NCBI RefSeq assembly: GCF_024648825.1
Contig: NZ_JANBBE010000001.1
Coordinates: forward strand, 1,240,001 to 1,304,000
DNA length: 64,000 nucleotides
Origin: Lentzea californiensis
GTDB taxonomy: Bacteria; Actinomycetota; Actinomycetes; Mycobacteriales; Pseudonocardiaceae
Direction: 5' to 3'
Part shown: piece by piece, positions 45,293 through 53,911 of the stretch
Layout: each line of letters begins with the position of its first letter
Numbering within the stretch: the stretch's first letter is position 1
The notes under the pieces: model-generated
Databases searched by the model: none
Seen by the model: the letters and a program-made list of their open reading frames with translations, nothing else
What the model was told of the DNA's origin: nothing
Translations under genes and position numbers: made by a program

Positions 45293-46630
45293 GTGGAATC
45301 GTGGGCCAATCTCGACTTCCACCTGGACCTGTCCGGCCCAGGTGGTCTGCGGCACCGGTTGACGGCGTCGTTGCGGGACGCTGTCCGGTCGGCACGGCTG
45401 CCGCCCGGCACCCGCCTGCCGGCCTCGCGGTCGCTCGCGCTCGACCTCGGGATCGCGCGCAACACCGTCGCCGAGGCCTACGCGGAATTGGTGGCGGAAG
45501 GCTGGCTGACCGCGCGTCAGGGGTCGGGAACCGTTGTGGCGCAACGTGTCGAGCCGCCTCCTCCGGTCACCCGCCGTGCCGCGGACGCCGAGGTGCGGTA
45601 CGACCTCAGGGTCTCCACGCCGGACGTCACCGAGTTCCCGCGCGCGGAGTGGATCCGTTCGACTCGGAGAGCGCTGACGGCGGCGCCTTCGGAGGCGTTC
45701 GGGCCGGGAGATCCGCAGGGCCGGATCGAGCTGCGGACGGCACTGGCCGAGTACCTGGCACGGGCGCGGGGTGTGCGTGCCGATCCCGAGCGGATCGTGC
45801 TGTGCTCGGGGTTCGGGGGCGCGGTCCAGATGTTCGACCGGCTGCTGACACCGCCGGTCGTCGTCGAGGAGTACGGGCTGGGCTTCCACCGGTCGATGTG
45901 GACGTCGACGGTGCCGTTGGCGGTGGACGACCACGGCGCGAACACCGAGCAACTGCCGGACGACCTGCGGACGTGTGTGTTGACTCCCGCGCACCAGTTC
46001 CCGCTGGGCGGCCCGTTGCACCCACGGCGGCGTGCATCGGCCGTGGAGTGGGCACGGCGCGTGAACGGCCTTGTGCTGGAGGACGACTACGACGGCGAGT
46101 TCCGTTACGACCGGCAGCCCGTCGGCGCAGTGCAAGGGCTTGATCCGGAGCACGTCGTGTACCTGGGCACGTCCAGCAAGGCGTTGTCACCGGCGCTGCG
46201 GATCGCGTGGATGGTGCTGCCCGACCGGTTCGTGGACCCCGTGCTGGCGTTGAAGACCGATCGCGAACAGCACATCAGCATGCTCGACCAGTTGACGCTG
46301 GCCGACTTCCTGGAGTCCGGGGCGTACGACAGCCACGTGCGCCGGATGCGGTTGAAGTACCAGCGCCGCCGTGACCGGCTGGTGGAAGCCGTCTCGCCGT
46401 ACGTGTCGGTGTCCGGTATCGCGGCCGGGATGCACGCGGTGCTCGACACGCCTCACGAAGCGGAGATCGTGCGGACCGCGCGTGAACGCGGGATCGAGCT
46501 CAGCCCTCTCTCGTGGTTCCGGCACGAGCTGAGCGACGACGACCGCACGGGGATCGTGGTGAGCTTCGGAGCGCCCGCGTTTCCGCGGGCGCTCCCGCTG
46601 TTCACCGAGGTCCTAGCGGCGTGCCACTGA
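45293..46630 (+). CDS. MocR family regulator (GntR HTH fused to aminotransferase)
   Basis: 445 residues from GTG 45293. Winged helix at 18-80 (LRDAVRSARLPPGTRLPASR, ARNTVAEAYAEL) and a fold-type-I aminotransferase domain with LEDDYDGEFRYD and the PLP lysine in GTSSKALSPALR. These regulators sense PLP or its amino-acid aldimines. It probably controls the divergent AhpD-like gene. The 3' end overlaps the convergent amiE-like gene by 18 bp. Confidence 0.94.
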   Translation: MESWANLDFHLDLSGPGGLRHRLTASLRDAVRSARLPPGTRLPASRSLALDLGIARNTVAEAYAELVAEGWLTARQGSGTVVAQRVEPPPPVTRRAADAEVRYDLRVSTPDVTEFPRAEWIRSTRRALTAAPSEAFGPGDPQGRIELRTALAEYLARARGVRADPERIVLCSGFGGAVQMFDRLLTPPVVVEEYGLGFHRSMWTSTVPLAVDDHGANTEQLPDDLRTCVLTPAHQFPLGGPLHPRRRASAVEWARRVNGLVLEDDYDGEFRYDRQPVGAVQGLDPEHVVYLGTSSKALSPALRIAWMVLPDRFVDPVLALKTDREQHISMLDQLTLADFLESGAYDSHVRRMRLKYQRRRDRLVEAVSPYVSVSGIAAGMHAVLDTPHEAEIVRTARERGIELSPLSWFRHELSDDDRTGIVVSFGAPAFPRALPLFTEVLAACH

Positions 46631-48136
46631 CCAGCCTTCGGCCGTGACGTCGCCACGTGCGTGCACGTAGACGCCGCGGCCGTTGTACTGGCCCGCCTTG
46701 GTGTAGACGAACCGGGTCTTCACGGATTCCGTTGACACCCAACGACGTCCGGTCGTCGTGATGGTGCGCGCGTCCTGCCAGTCCGTGCCGTTCCAGCGCT
46801 GGACGGTCAGCTTGTCGCCCTTGTCGACGTCCACGAAGACCTCGACCGGACGCTCCGCGGTGAGGGTGCCGCCGGAAGTCGTTGCGCGCCACTGCTTCCC
46901 GTTCGACTTGACGGCGAGAGCGCCGGCCAGGCCGTCGGCGGCGGCACGGCGGGCGGGGTTGACGCTGCCCCAGTCACGGCTCGGGTGCACGCGGTTGGTC
47001 AGCAGGATCGCGATCGAGCGCGAGGCCTTGTCGATCACGAACGACGTGCCGGTGTAACCGGTGTGCCCCGCGGTTCCCCGGCCGCTCAGCGCACCCATGT
47101 ACCAACGCTGGTCGAGCTCGAAACCGAGGCCGTGGGCGTTGTCCGGGAACTGCTGGTTGAAGTTCGTGAGCATCAGCTCGACCGAGTGCTCGCTGAGGAT
47201 CCGGCGGCCTTGGTAGGTGCCGCCGTTGAGGATCGTCTGGCCGAGGACGGCGAGGTCTTTGGCTGTGCCGAACACACCGGCGTGGCCCGCTACTCCTCCG
47301 AGGGACCACGCGTTCTCGTCGTGCACCTCACCGCGGACGATGCCGCGTGGCGGTGCCGACTGGAACTCCGTTGCGGCCGTGCGGTCCTTGGCCTTCGGGT
47401 TGTAGCCGGTGTCCTTCATGCCGAGCGGCCTGGTGATGCCGTCGCGCACCGCCTGGTCGAGCTTCTTGCCGCTGACCTTGAGGACCAGCTCGCCGAGCGT
47501 GATCAGGTTCAGGTCCGAGTAGACGTACGTGGTGCCCGGCGTGGACTTCGGCTTCACGTCCATCACGGCCTTGATGCGTGACGGGACATCGGGGTACTTC
47601 TGCCACAACGGAATGAACGGTTCGAGGCCGCTCGTGTGTGTGAGCAGCTGCTTGACGGTGATGTTCTCTTTGCCGTTCACGCCGAACTCGGGCAGGTAGG
47701 TGGCGACCTTCTCGTCGATGCCCACCCGGCCCTGCTCGACCTGCTGGATCACCGCGATCGACGTGAACAGCTTGGAGATGGAGGCGAAGTCGAAGATCGT
47801 GTCCTTCTGCATCGGGACGCGTTCGGCTTCCGGCAGCTGGGTCTGCTGGTCCTCGTAGAGAACCGCGTAGCCCGTGCGGTCGTGCGTGACGATCTTGCCG
47901 TCGTGCACGTACATCGTGACCGCACCGGCGTACAGCGGCTTGCCGTTGGCCTGCGGTTTCGTGAAGTCGCGCAGCTGGCCCAGGGCCGCGTTGATCGGCT
48001 CCGGGTCGAGACCGGCCCAGAACGGGTTCGACGCGCGCAGCGTCGTCAACTGGTGTGCGAAGCCGTCCTGGGGTTGGTCGAAGTGGCCGGGGACCAGGGT
48101 CGTCACCAGTGCGGTGGCCAGGGCAGGGATGAGCAT
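46613..48136 (-). CDS. serine hydrolase, beta-lactamase family (AmiE/YbbE-like)
   Basis: 507 residues with an N-terminal hydrophobic secretion segment (about 1-16). The penicillin-recognising fold shows Ser119-x-x-Lys122 in ASISKLF, YSD around residue 200 and HTGYTG near 345; a C-terminal beta-rich domain of about 110 residues follows. Its place behind nagZ and namZ parallels Bacillus subtilis AmiE (YbbE), an N-acetylmuramyl-L-alanine amidase of the same fold. A plain carboxypeptidase or esterase is the alternative. Seven bases downstream of namZ. Confidence 0.85.
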   Translation of the reverse strand: MLIPALATALVTTLVPGHFDQPQDGFAHQLTTLRASNPFWAGLDPEPINAALGQLRDFTKPQANGKPLYAGAVTMYVHDGKIVTHDRTGYAVLYEDQQTQLPEAERVPMQKDTIFDFASISKLFTSIAVIQQVEQGRVGIDEKVATYLPEFGVNGKENITVKQLLTHTSGLEPFIPLWQKYPDVPSRIKAVMDVKPKSTPGTTYVYSDLNLITLGELVLKVSGKKLDQAVRDGITRPLGMKDTGYNPKAKDRTAATEFQSAPPRGIVRGEVHDENAWSLGGVAGHAGVFGTAKDLAVLGQTILNGGTYQGRRILSEHSVELMLTNFNQQFPDNAHGLGFELDQRWYMGALSGRGTAGHTGYTGTSFVIDKASRSIAILLTNRVHPSRDWGSVNPARRAAADGLAGALAVKSNGKQWRATTSGGTLTAERPVEVFVDVDKGDKLTVQRWNGTDWQDARTITTTGRRWVSTESVKTRFVYTKAGQYNGRGVYVHARGDVTAEGWSVARR

Positions 48137-48143
48137 GGCGTCC

Positions 48144-49349
48144 TCACCGATAGCGCAGGTAGGGCAGGCGGGTGCGGCGGAACTGCTGGAGCTCCTGCTG
48201 CCACGCGCCGACGACCTCGGCCAGGGGAGCCTGGGCGTCGATCATCCGGCGCAGCCGGTCGGAGCCGCTGAGCTTGTCGATCCAGTTGTCGGGACGCCAC
48301 GCGAAAACACCGGGGTACAGCGACTTCGCGGTGATCAGCATGGCCACGGCGGCCTTGATGGCGTCGAACTCCCGCGGGTCGGTGACGTGCAGGGTGACAC
48401 CACCGCAGGCCTTGCCCTGGAACTTGTTGAACGTGGGCGAGAAGTAGGTCTCGCGGAACCTGATCCCCTTGAGGTCCAGGGCGTTCAGCGCTTCGGCCCA
48501 GCGCCAGTCGATGCCGGGCGCGCCGACGGTCTCGAACGGGCGGGTGGTGCCGCGGCCCTCGGACAGCACCGTGCCCTCGAACAGGCACGTGCCGGGGTAG
48601 ACCAGCGCGGTGTCCTGGGTGGGCATGTTCGGGCTCGGCGGCACCCACGGCAGACCGGTGTCGAGCTGGTTCCGCCGCCAGTTCCTGACGTTGACCACTT
48701 CGAGCCTCGTGGTCAGGCCGAACTCGCCCTTGAAGAGGCGGGCCAGTTCGCCGACCGTCATGCCGTGCTGCTGGACGATCGGTTTCAAGCCCACGAAGGT
48801 CGCGTAGGCGGGGTCGAGCTGCGGGCCGTTCGCGGTGCCGCCGATGGGGTTCGGGCGGTCGAGGACGATGAAGTCCAGGTCCTTCGCCGCTTCCATCGCC
48901 TGGTACAGCGACCAGATGTAGGTGTAGAAGCGCGCGCCCACGTCCGCGATGTCGAACACGACCGTGTCGATGCCCGCCTTCGTGAACATCGCCTGGATCT
49001 TCGCGGGACTGGCCTGGTACGTGTCGTACACCGGGACACCGGTGCGAGGGTCCGCGTAGTCGCCTTCGGAGCCGCCTGCCTGCGCCGTGCCGCGGAAGCC
49101 GTGTTCCGGTCCGAAGACGGCGGTCGGCTTGGCGCCGTGGGCGACCATCGAGTCGACGACGTGGGTCTGGTCCTTGAGGATGCCCGTCGGGTTCGTCAGC
49201 ACCCCGACCTTGCGGCCCTCGAGCTTGCGCCAGCCGTCCTGCGCGAGCTGTTCGGCCGCCGTGGCGAGCTTCGGGGACGCGGTGGCCGTCGCGGTGCCGG
49301 CGAGGGGGACGGACAGGGCGGTCGCCGCGAGGAAGCTCCGCCTCCTCAC
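48144..49349 (-). CDS. namZ: exo-beta-N-acetylmuramidase NamZ-like (DUF1343, GH171)
   Basis: 401 residues from GTG 49349, overlapping the nagZ stop by 4 bp. A twin-arginine signal (RRRSFLAATALS) exports it. The DUF1343 core has VGVLTNPTGI, FGPEHGFRG, VFDIADVGARFYTYI and DRPNPIGG. DUF1343 of B. subtilis (YbbC) was shown to release MurNAc from muropeptide glycans. With nagZ and the amidase it would strip peptidoglycan chains outside the cell. Confidence 0.92.
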   Translation of the reverse strand: MRRRSFLAATALSVPLAGTATATASPKLATAAEQLAQDGWRKLEGRKVGVLTNPTGILKDQTHVVDSMVAHGAKPTAVFGPEHGFRGTAQAGGSEGDYADPRTGVPVYDTYQASPAKIQAMFTKAGIDTVVFDIADVGARFYTYIWSLYQAMEAAKDLDFIVLDRPNPIGGTANGPQLDPAYATFVGLKPIVQQHGMTVGELARLFKGEFGLTTRLEVVNVRNWRRNQLDTGLPWVPPSPNMPTQDTALVYPGTCLFEGTVLSEGRGTTRPFETVGAPGIDWRWAEALNALDLKGIRFRETYFSPTFNKFQGKACGGVTLHVTDPREFDAIKAAVAMLITAKSLYPGVFAWRPDNWIDKLSGSDRLRRMIDAQAPLAEVVGAWQQELQQFRRTRLPYLRYR

Positions 49350-51037
49350 CAGGTCACCCCGTGTCCGAACGGGTAAGGGGTCGGGCCGGGCACGTCTACC
49401 GGGAGCTTGCCCTGCGGCTTGACCTCGCCGAGCAGGACCCTGGCCAGCGCCTCCATCGAGACGGTGGTGGTCGAGTAGGTGGCGAGCCACGTCTTGGCGC
49501 CGCTGTGCGCGACGTCGTACGGGTTGGCGGTGGCGGCCGCGACGACGGGCTTGCCGGTGGCGACGAGCTGGTTGATCAGGTCGACCTGCGCGCGCCTGGT
49601 GCTCGCGTTGTTGGTCAGCACCACGATCTTGTCCGCGTTGGCGGCCGCTGCCACCGCCTGCTGGATCTGCGCGGCCGTGGGGCTGCTCGCGGTGACCAAC
49701 TTGGTGCCCTTGAGCCTGGTGGCGAGGGCCGTGGTGGTCGCGTCACTGGTGCCGACGACCAGGGGAGCGGTGGCGTTCAGCGGGAGCGCCTGGGCGTCGT
49801 TGCGGACGACCGTGATGGTGCGGTCGGCGATGGCCTGGGCCTGCTGCGTGTTGGAGCCGACGACCTGGTCGACCTTGTTCACGTCGACCTCGGAGGTGAG
49901 CATGACGCCGCGCAGGAGCTTCATCTTGAGGATGCGCAGGACGCTCTGGTCGATGCGCTGCTCGGTGATCTCACCGCTGCGGACGGCCTTGACGACGCTG
50001 TCGATCGCGAGGCCGAGGTTCGGCGGCATCAGCAGCTGGTCGACGCCCGCCTTGATGGCCAGCACCGGGATCTCGGCGTCGGAGTGCAACTTGCGGACGC
50101 CCGCCATCTCCAGCGAGTCGGTGACGACCACGCCGTCGTACTTCAGCTCGTCGCGCAGCAGGCCGGTGATGATCTTCGGGCTGAGCGTGGCCGGGTTGCC
50201 CGACGGGTCGATCTGCGGCACCTGGATGTGCGCGGTCATGATCGAGTCGATCTTGGCGGCGATGGCGGCCTTGAACGGCGGCGCGTCGATCTGGCGCCAC
50301 TGGTCGAGGCTGCGGTTCGAGACCGGCAGCGCGGTGTGGCTGTCCTCGGACGTGTCACCGTGGCCCGGGAAGTGCTTGGCGGTCGAGGTCACCGACGTCA
50401 TGTCGAACCAGCGGCGGCCCTCGTAGCCCTGCACCTGGGCGGCCACCATCTCGGCGGCGAGCTTCGGGTCGCTCGAGAAGCTGCGCACGCCGATGATGGG
50501 GTTCGCCGGGTTGGAGTTGACGTCGGCGTCCGGCGCGAAGTTCTGGTTGATGCCCATCGCGCGAAGCTCCTGGCCCGTGATGCGCGCGGCCTCTTCGGCG
50601 TCCTTGGTGCTCCGGCCCGCGCCGAGGGCCATGTTGCCCGGCAACTGGGTGGCGGGCGGGCCGATGCGCGTGACGACGCCCATCTCCTGGTCGATCGAGA
50701 CGAGCAGCGGGATCTTGCTGGCCTTCTGCAGGCCGTTGGAGAACTGCGCGACCTGCTTGGGCGTGTCGACGTTGTCGCGGCTCGAGTTGTTGAAGTAGAT
50801 GACGCCGCCGGGCTGGTACTTGCGCACCATGTCCGCGGTCGTGGCCACTCCGAAATCGGTCTGGTTCTTGGGCAGCGGGACGTCGGCGGCCTGGCCGTTG
50901 ACGTACGTGACGAAGAGTTGGCCGACCTTCTGTTCCAGCGACATCCCGCGGAGTGTGGTCACCGAGGCGTCCGCTCTCGCCACCGGCGTGAGGGCGACCA
51001 TGGCTGTGACCAGCGTCAACGCGGCGATCTTCCGCAC
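49346..51037 (-). CDS. nagZ: secreted beta-N-acetylglucosaminidase, GH3
   Basis: 563 residues from GTG 51037, with GGGAGG nine bases upstream. Signal peptide (about 1-22, ending ARADA). The GH3 motif KHFPGHGDTSEDSH carries the catalytic His-Asp dyad and VVTDSLEMAG the Asp nucleophile; a C-terminal GH3_C-type domain follows as in B. subtilis NagZ (YbbD). It removes GlcNAc from the ends of glycan chains, yielding ends for NamZ. First gene of the three-gene salvage operon. Confidence 0.94.
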   Translation of the reverse strand: MRKIAALTLVTAMVALTPVARADASVTTLRGMSLEQKVGQLFVTYVNGQAADVPLPKNQTDFGVATTADMVRKYQPGGVIYFNNSSRDNVDTPKQVAQFSNGLQKASKIPLLVSIDQEMGVVTRIGPPATQLPGNMALGAGRSTKDAEEAARITGQELRAMGINQNFAPDADVNSNPANPIIGVRSFSSDPKLAAEMVAAQVQGYEGRRWFDMTSVTSTAKHFPGHGDTSEDSHTALPVSNRSLDQWRQIDAPPFKAAIAAKIDSIMTAHIQVPQIDPSGNPATLSPKIITGLLRDELKYDGVVVTDSLEMAGVRKLHSDAEIPVLAIKAGVDQLLMPPNLGLAIDSVVKAVRSGEITEQRIDQSVLRILKMKLLRGVMLTSEVDVNKVDQVVGSNTQQAQAIADRTITVVRNDAQALPLNATAPLVVGTSDATTTALATRLKGTKLVTASSPTAAQIQQAVAAAANADKIVVLTNNASTRRAQVDLINQLVATGKPVVAAATANPYDVAHSGAKTWLATYSTTTVSMEALARVLLGEVKPQGKLPVDVPGPTPYPFGHGVTW

Positions 51038-51161
51038 TTGTCCGTGCCTCCCGGTGATGTTCCCACAGGTAACTGGCGTATTTCGCAAGTTACTCACGAC
51101 TTCGTGGTGGGTCAACGGGGGCACATTCTGCCGTTCGGTGGCAGTTTTTGACCGAACAAGC
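51038..51161. other. nagZ upstream region
   Basis: Short gene-free region holding the nagZ leader and a 7-bp inverted repeat (51133-51139 with 51151-51157) around a T5 run. No gene seen. Confidence 0.5.
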
Positions 51162-51193
51162 AGACGGGGCACCCTCGAAAGGGTGCCCCGTCT
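51162..51193 (-). terminator. terminator of the Ms1-like RNA
   Basis: Perfect 14-bp stem with a UUCG loop on the minus strand. Confidence 0.85.
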
Positions 51194-51396
51194 TCAGCGC
51201 GGGCTTGCGAGCTACCAAGCGTGCAACTCCAGTCGTACAACCCTGGCCTCGGCGTCCGGCGTCCCGGTACGCAGGCCCTAGACGACAAGCCTCCCGCGGC
51301 GTGCTGCGCGTGGGTACTCGAAGTCCGCGCACGGAGCTTGGCCGGGGTGGATCCTGACTTCTCTTCGTCTGGCCCCTGGCCGACCCGAGGTCCGCA
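51162..51396 (-). ncRNA. candidate Ms1/6S-like RNA
   Basis: Minus-strand transcript of about 235 nt bounded by a promoter (-35 TTGCTG 51431-51426, 17-base spacer, -10 TTAAAT 51408-51403) and a terminator with a 14-bp stem (51162-51175 with 51180-51193, TTCG loop). Its two halves pair as a long nested hairpin (for example CCTCGG with CCGAGG outside, AGACGA with TCGTCT inside), the shape of 6S and Ms1. The mycobacterial Ms1 gene lies at the same spot, downstream of the Rv3661 phosphatase and in the same direction. Confidence 0.6.
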
Positions 51397-51402
51397 CCAC
51401 CC

Positions 51403-51431
51403 ATTTAAGTGCGTGGGCCCGGTCACAGCAA
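51403..51431 (-). promoter_or_regulatory. promoter of the Ms1-like RNA
   Basis: TTGCTG, 17 bases, TTAAAT on the minus strand; predicted start near 51396. Confidence 0.55.
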
Positions 51432-51632
51432 GGGCTCGGACGGGTGCACCGGTCAAGCCACGTTCAGTAGTGAAAGTGCTGGGGTTTCTGGATTTGTGAG
51501 GTCTTCTTCGTGTTCGGGTACCGCCGGGAGGGCGGTGCCGTGCACTCACCTGGGCACCACGTGTGCGGCGCGTTGCCGCTACTCGCCGGTACCCGTCTCT
51601 TCTCGGTGCATTGTGGCCGCGGGGGCTTGACT
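51432..51632. other. gap between the RNA promoter and the HAD gene
   Basis: No gene or strong structure seen. It may contain upstream elements for the RNA promoter and the end of the HAD transcript. Confidence 0.5.
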
Positions 51633-52427
51633 TCAGTCGCGGGACCGCTTGCGGCGCAGGCCGTACCAGGCCGCTCCGGCCGCCGCGACGGCGCCGATGC
51701 CGATGGCCGTGACCGCGACCGCCTTGCCCGAGGGGGTGGACATGCGGGAGCGCAGGCTCACCGGGTCGACGAACTGCTGCACCGGCCAGTCCTTCTCGAC
51801 GGCGATGCGGCGCAGGCCCCGGTCCGGGTTGACGGCCGTCGGGTGGCCGACGACCTCCAGCATCGGCAGGTCCGTGACGCTGTCCGAGTACGCGTAGCTC
51901 TTCGACAGGTCGTACCCGTGCTCGGCGGCCAGCTGCTTGATCGCGACCGCCTTGTTGTCGGCGGCGCAGTAGAAGTCGACGTCGCCGGTGTAGCGGCCGT
52001 CGTGGACCACCATCTTCGTGCCGACGCTGTAGTCCGCCCCGATCATCTGCGCGATGGGGGCGACCAGTTCCTCTCCGGACGCGCTGACGATGACCACGTC
52101 GTGGCCTTCCGCCTTGTGATCGGCGATCAACTGCGTCGCTTCTTTGTAAACGAGCGGATCAACGATGTCGAACAGCGTCTCGTTGACGATGCTGCGGATC
52201 TGCTCCACGTCCCAGCCGGCGGCGAGCGCCGTGATGTGCGCGCGCATCCGATCCATTTGATCCGCGTCCGCGCCGGCGAGCATGAACACGAACTGCGCAT
52301 AAGCGCTCTTCAGCACCGCGCGGCGGTTGATCAGGCCCTCCTGGAAGAAGGGCCGGCTGAACGCCAGCGTGCTCGACTTCGCGATGACGGTCTTGTCGAG
52401 GTCGAAGAAGGCGGCGATCCGGCTCAT
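51633..52427 (-). CDS. HAD-IB family phosphatase with C-terminal membrane helix
   Basis: 264 residues from ATG 52427. HAD motifs FFDLDKTVIAKSS, VSASGEEL and SDSVTDLPMLE are those of the SerB-like subfamily IB; the cap region has FMLAGADADQMDRMRA. A single C-terminal membrane helix (about 236-257) with a basic end anchors it. It corresponds to Rv3661 and dephosphorylates an unidentified small molecule. It is flanked by two RNA genes, the Ms1-like RNA downstream and 6C RNA in the divergent gap upstream. Confidence 0.92.
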   Translation of the reverse strand: MSRIAAFFDLDKTVIAKSSTLAFSRPFFQEGLINRRAVLKSAYAQFVFMLAGADADQMDRMRAHITALAAGWDVEQIRSIVNETLFDIVDPLVYKEATQLIADHKAEGHDVVIVSASGEELVAPIAQMIGADYSVGTKMVVHDGRYTGDVDFYCAADNKAVAIKQLAAEHGYDLSKSYAYSDSVTDLPMLEVVGHPTAVNPDRGLRRIAVEKDWPVQQFVDPVSLRSRMSTPSGKAVAVTAIGIGAVAAAGAAWYGLRRKRSRD

Positions 52428-52565
52428 GTGCCTCAGCTTAGGTGTACTCGTCAGTAGGCCGTTCGGGCGGCATTTCGCTCGTGTACGAAATCCTTGTGCT
52501 GCACGGTTACCGAAACTTGGCCCGCAGCTGTTGCGGAAGTTGCGCGCAGCACTGGCGCATGGGGA

Positions 52566-52571
52566 TACAGT
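52566..52571 (+). promoter_or_regulatory. -10 box of 6C RNA
   Basis: TACAGT, about six bases before the predicted RNA start near 52577. No good -35 at standard spacing. Confidence 0.6.
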
Positions 52572-52576
52572 AGGAG

Positions 52577-52665
52577 AGTCCGGTTCGACGGACGGGTTCA
52601 GTCCGACCCCCCGGGACTGAACCATTGACGACCCCCGTCCCTCCCCCCTGGCGGGGGTCGTCCCA
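52577..52665 (+). ncRNA. 6C RNA
   Basis: Two consecutive hairpins with C-rich loops define the actinobacterial 6C family: GGTTCAGTCC (52595-52604) with GGACTGAACC (52614-52623) around a loop with six Cs, then an 11-bp GACGACCCCCG stem (52627-52637 with 52652-52662) around a loop with six Cs. A TANNNT box precedes. The mycobacterial B11/6C gene lies between Rv3660c and Rv3661, exactly this position. 6C RNAs bind G-rich stretches at ribosome binding sites of target mRNAs. Confidence 0.88.
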
Positions 52666-52796
52666 TATCCGGACCCCGTCTCCTCGTGGGTACGACTGGA
52701 CCTCTGCCGCTCTTGCCCGAGCGCCGTGTGCCCAACCCTCCAGCGTCGCACACGGGTCCGACAGTTCCGGCCCGCCAAGGCTTCCAAGATCGCGAC

Positions 52797-52823
52797 CTGT
52801 CCACAGCCGCTGAGTTGTCCACA
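52797..52823 (+). promoter_or_regulatory. two DnaA-box-like sites
   Basis: CTGTCCACA (52797-52805) and TTGTCCACA (52815-52823), the second a perfect actinobacterial DnaA box, in direct orientation 54 bases before the ssd start. Confidence 0.5.
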
Positions 52824-52876
52824 GGTGGATCTTCACCCCGTTGTGTCGTTCATCACGACCGGCCACGGTCAGACCC

Positions 52877-53911
52877 ATGAGCCACCCCATCGCCCTGCTC
52901 ACGGACCAGGACCTGCTCGACGAGGTCCTCCGCGTGGCCGCCGCGGCCGACTGCCCGCTCTCCTGCGCCCCGGACGTCACGTCGCTGCGCTCGCAGTGGC
53001 ACACCGCGCCCCTGGTGCTCCTCGACCCCGCCGCGGTCTCCGCCTGCCTGGACGCGGGCTTCCCCCGCCGCACCGGCGTCCTCGTGGTCCACGGAGGCGA
53101 CCCGCCGTGGGCACCGGCCGTGGCCCTGGGCGCGGACGGCGTCCTGGAACTCCCGGTGGAGGGCCGCTCCCTGGTGACGGCGCTGACCGACCTGGGCGAG
53201 GGCCCGCCCTCGGACCTGGGCCGCGTGGTGTCGTTCATCGGCGGCCGGGGAGGCGCGGGAGCCTCGACGCTGGCCATCGCCTGCGGCCGCGAGGCGGTGG
53301 CGCTGGGCGGCGAGGCGATGCTCGTCGACTGCGACCCGCTGGGCGGAGGCATAGACCTGGCCCTGGGCACCGAAGCCGACCAGGGCGCCCGCTGGCCGGG
53401 CGTGCACGCCACCGGCGGCAGGGTCCCGATGTCGGCCCTGCGCGCCGCCCTGCCGGCCACGGGCGACCTGACCGTCCTGGCCTGCGACCGGTCGGCGCCC
53501 GACCCGGAACCGGCGGCGGTCGCGGCAGTCCTGGACGCCGGCCGCAGAGCGGGCTGCACGGTGATCTGCGACCTCCCGCGCTTCCCCACGGCCTCCGCCT
53601 CCGCGGCCCTGGACCGCACAGACCTGACGATCCTCGTGGTGCCGGCCGAGGTCCGCGCCACCGCGGCCGCCAGCCGCGTGGCCACCACCCTCCTGACCAA
53701 CGGCCGCAACCTCCGCCTGGTGGTCCGCGGCCCGTCCCCGGGCAACCTCCAGCCGGCCGAGATGGCCGACGTGATCGGCGTCCCCCTCCTCACCTCGATG
53801 CGCCCGGAACCGGGGCTGGCCGAGGTGCTGGAACGAGGCCGCTTCCCCCGCAACCCCAAGGGCCCGCTCGCGACCGCGGCCCGCGTGGTGCTGAAGGAGC
53901 TCCGCCCATGA
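52877..53911 (+). CDS. ssd: CpaE/Ssd-like ATPase of the Tad locus
   Basis: 344 residues from ATG 52877. N-terminal receiver-like domain without phosphorylation Asp, then a ParA/MinD-type ATPase with a deviant Walker A (IGGRGGAGASTLA) in which the second Lys is missing, and MLVDCDPLGGG. It corresponds to Rv3660c (septum-site determining, CpaE homologue in the helicase/secretion neighbourhood). It probably positions the pilus machine. AAGGAG at its end drives the next gene. Confidence 0.93.
   Translation: MSHPIALLTDQDLLDEVLRVAAAADCPLSCAPDVTSLRSQWHTAPLVLLDPAAVSACLDAGFPRRTGVLVVHGGDPPWAPAVALGADGVLELPVEGRSLVTALTDLGEGPPSDLGRVVSFIGGRGGAGASTLAIACGREAVALGGEAMLVDCDPLGGGIDLALGTEADQGARWPGVHATGGRVPMSALRAALPATGDLTVLACDRSAPDPEPAAVAAVLDAGRRAGCTVICDLPRFPTASASAALDRTDLTILVVPAEVRATAAASRVATTLLTNGRNLRLVVRGPSPGNLQPAEMADVIGVPLLTSMRPEPGLAEVLERGRFPRNPKGPLATAARVVLKELRP

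Larger units (their letters stand above)
52428..52876. other. non-coding divergent gap with 6C RNA and DnaA-like boxes
   Basis: No protein gene. It holds the 6C RNA and its promoter, then two DnaA-box-like sites before the ssd gene. Confidence 0.7.
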
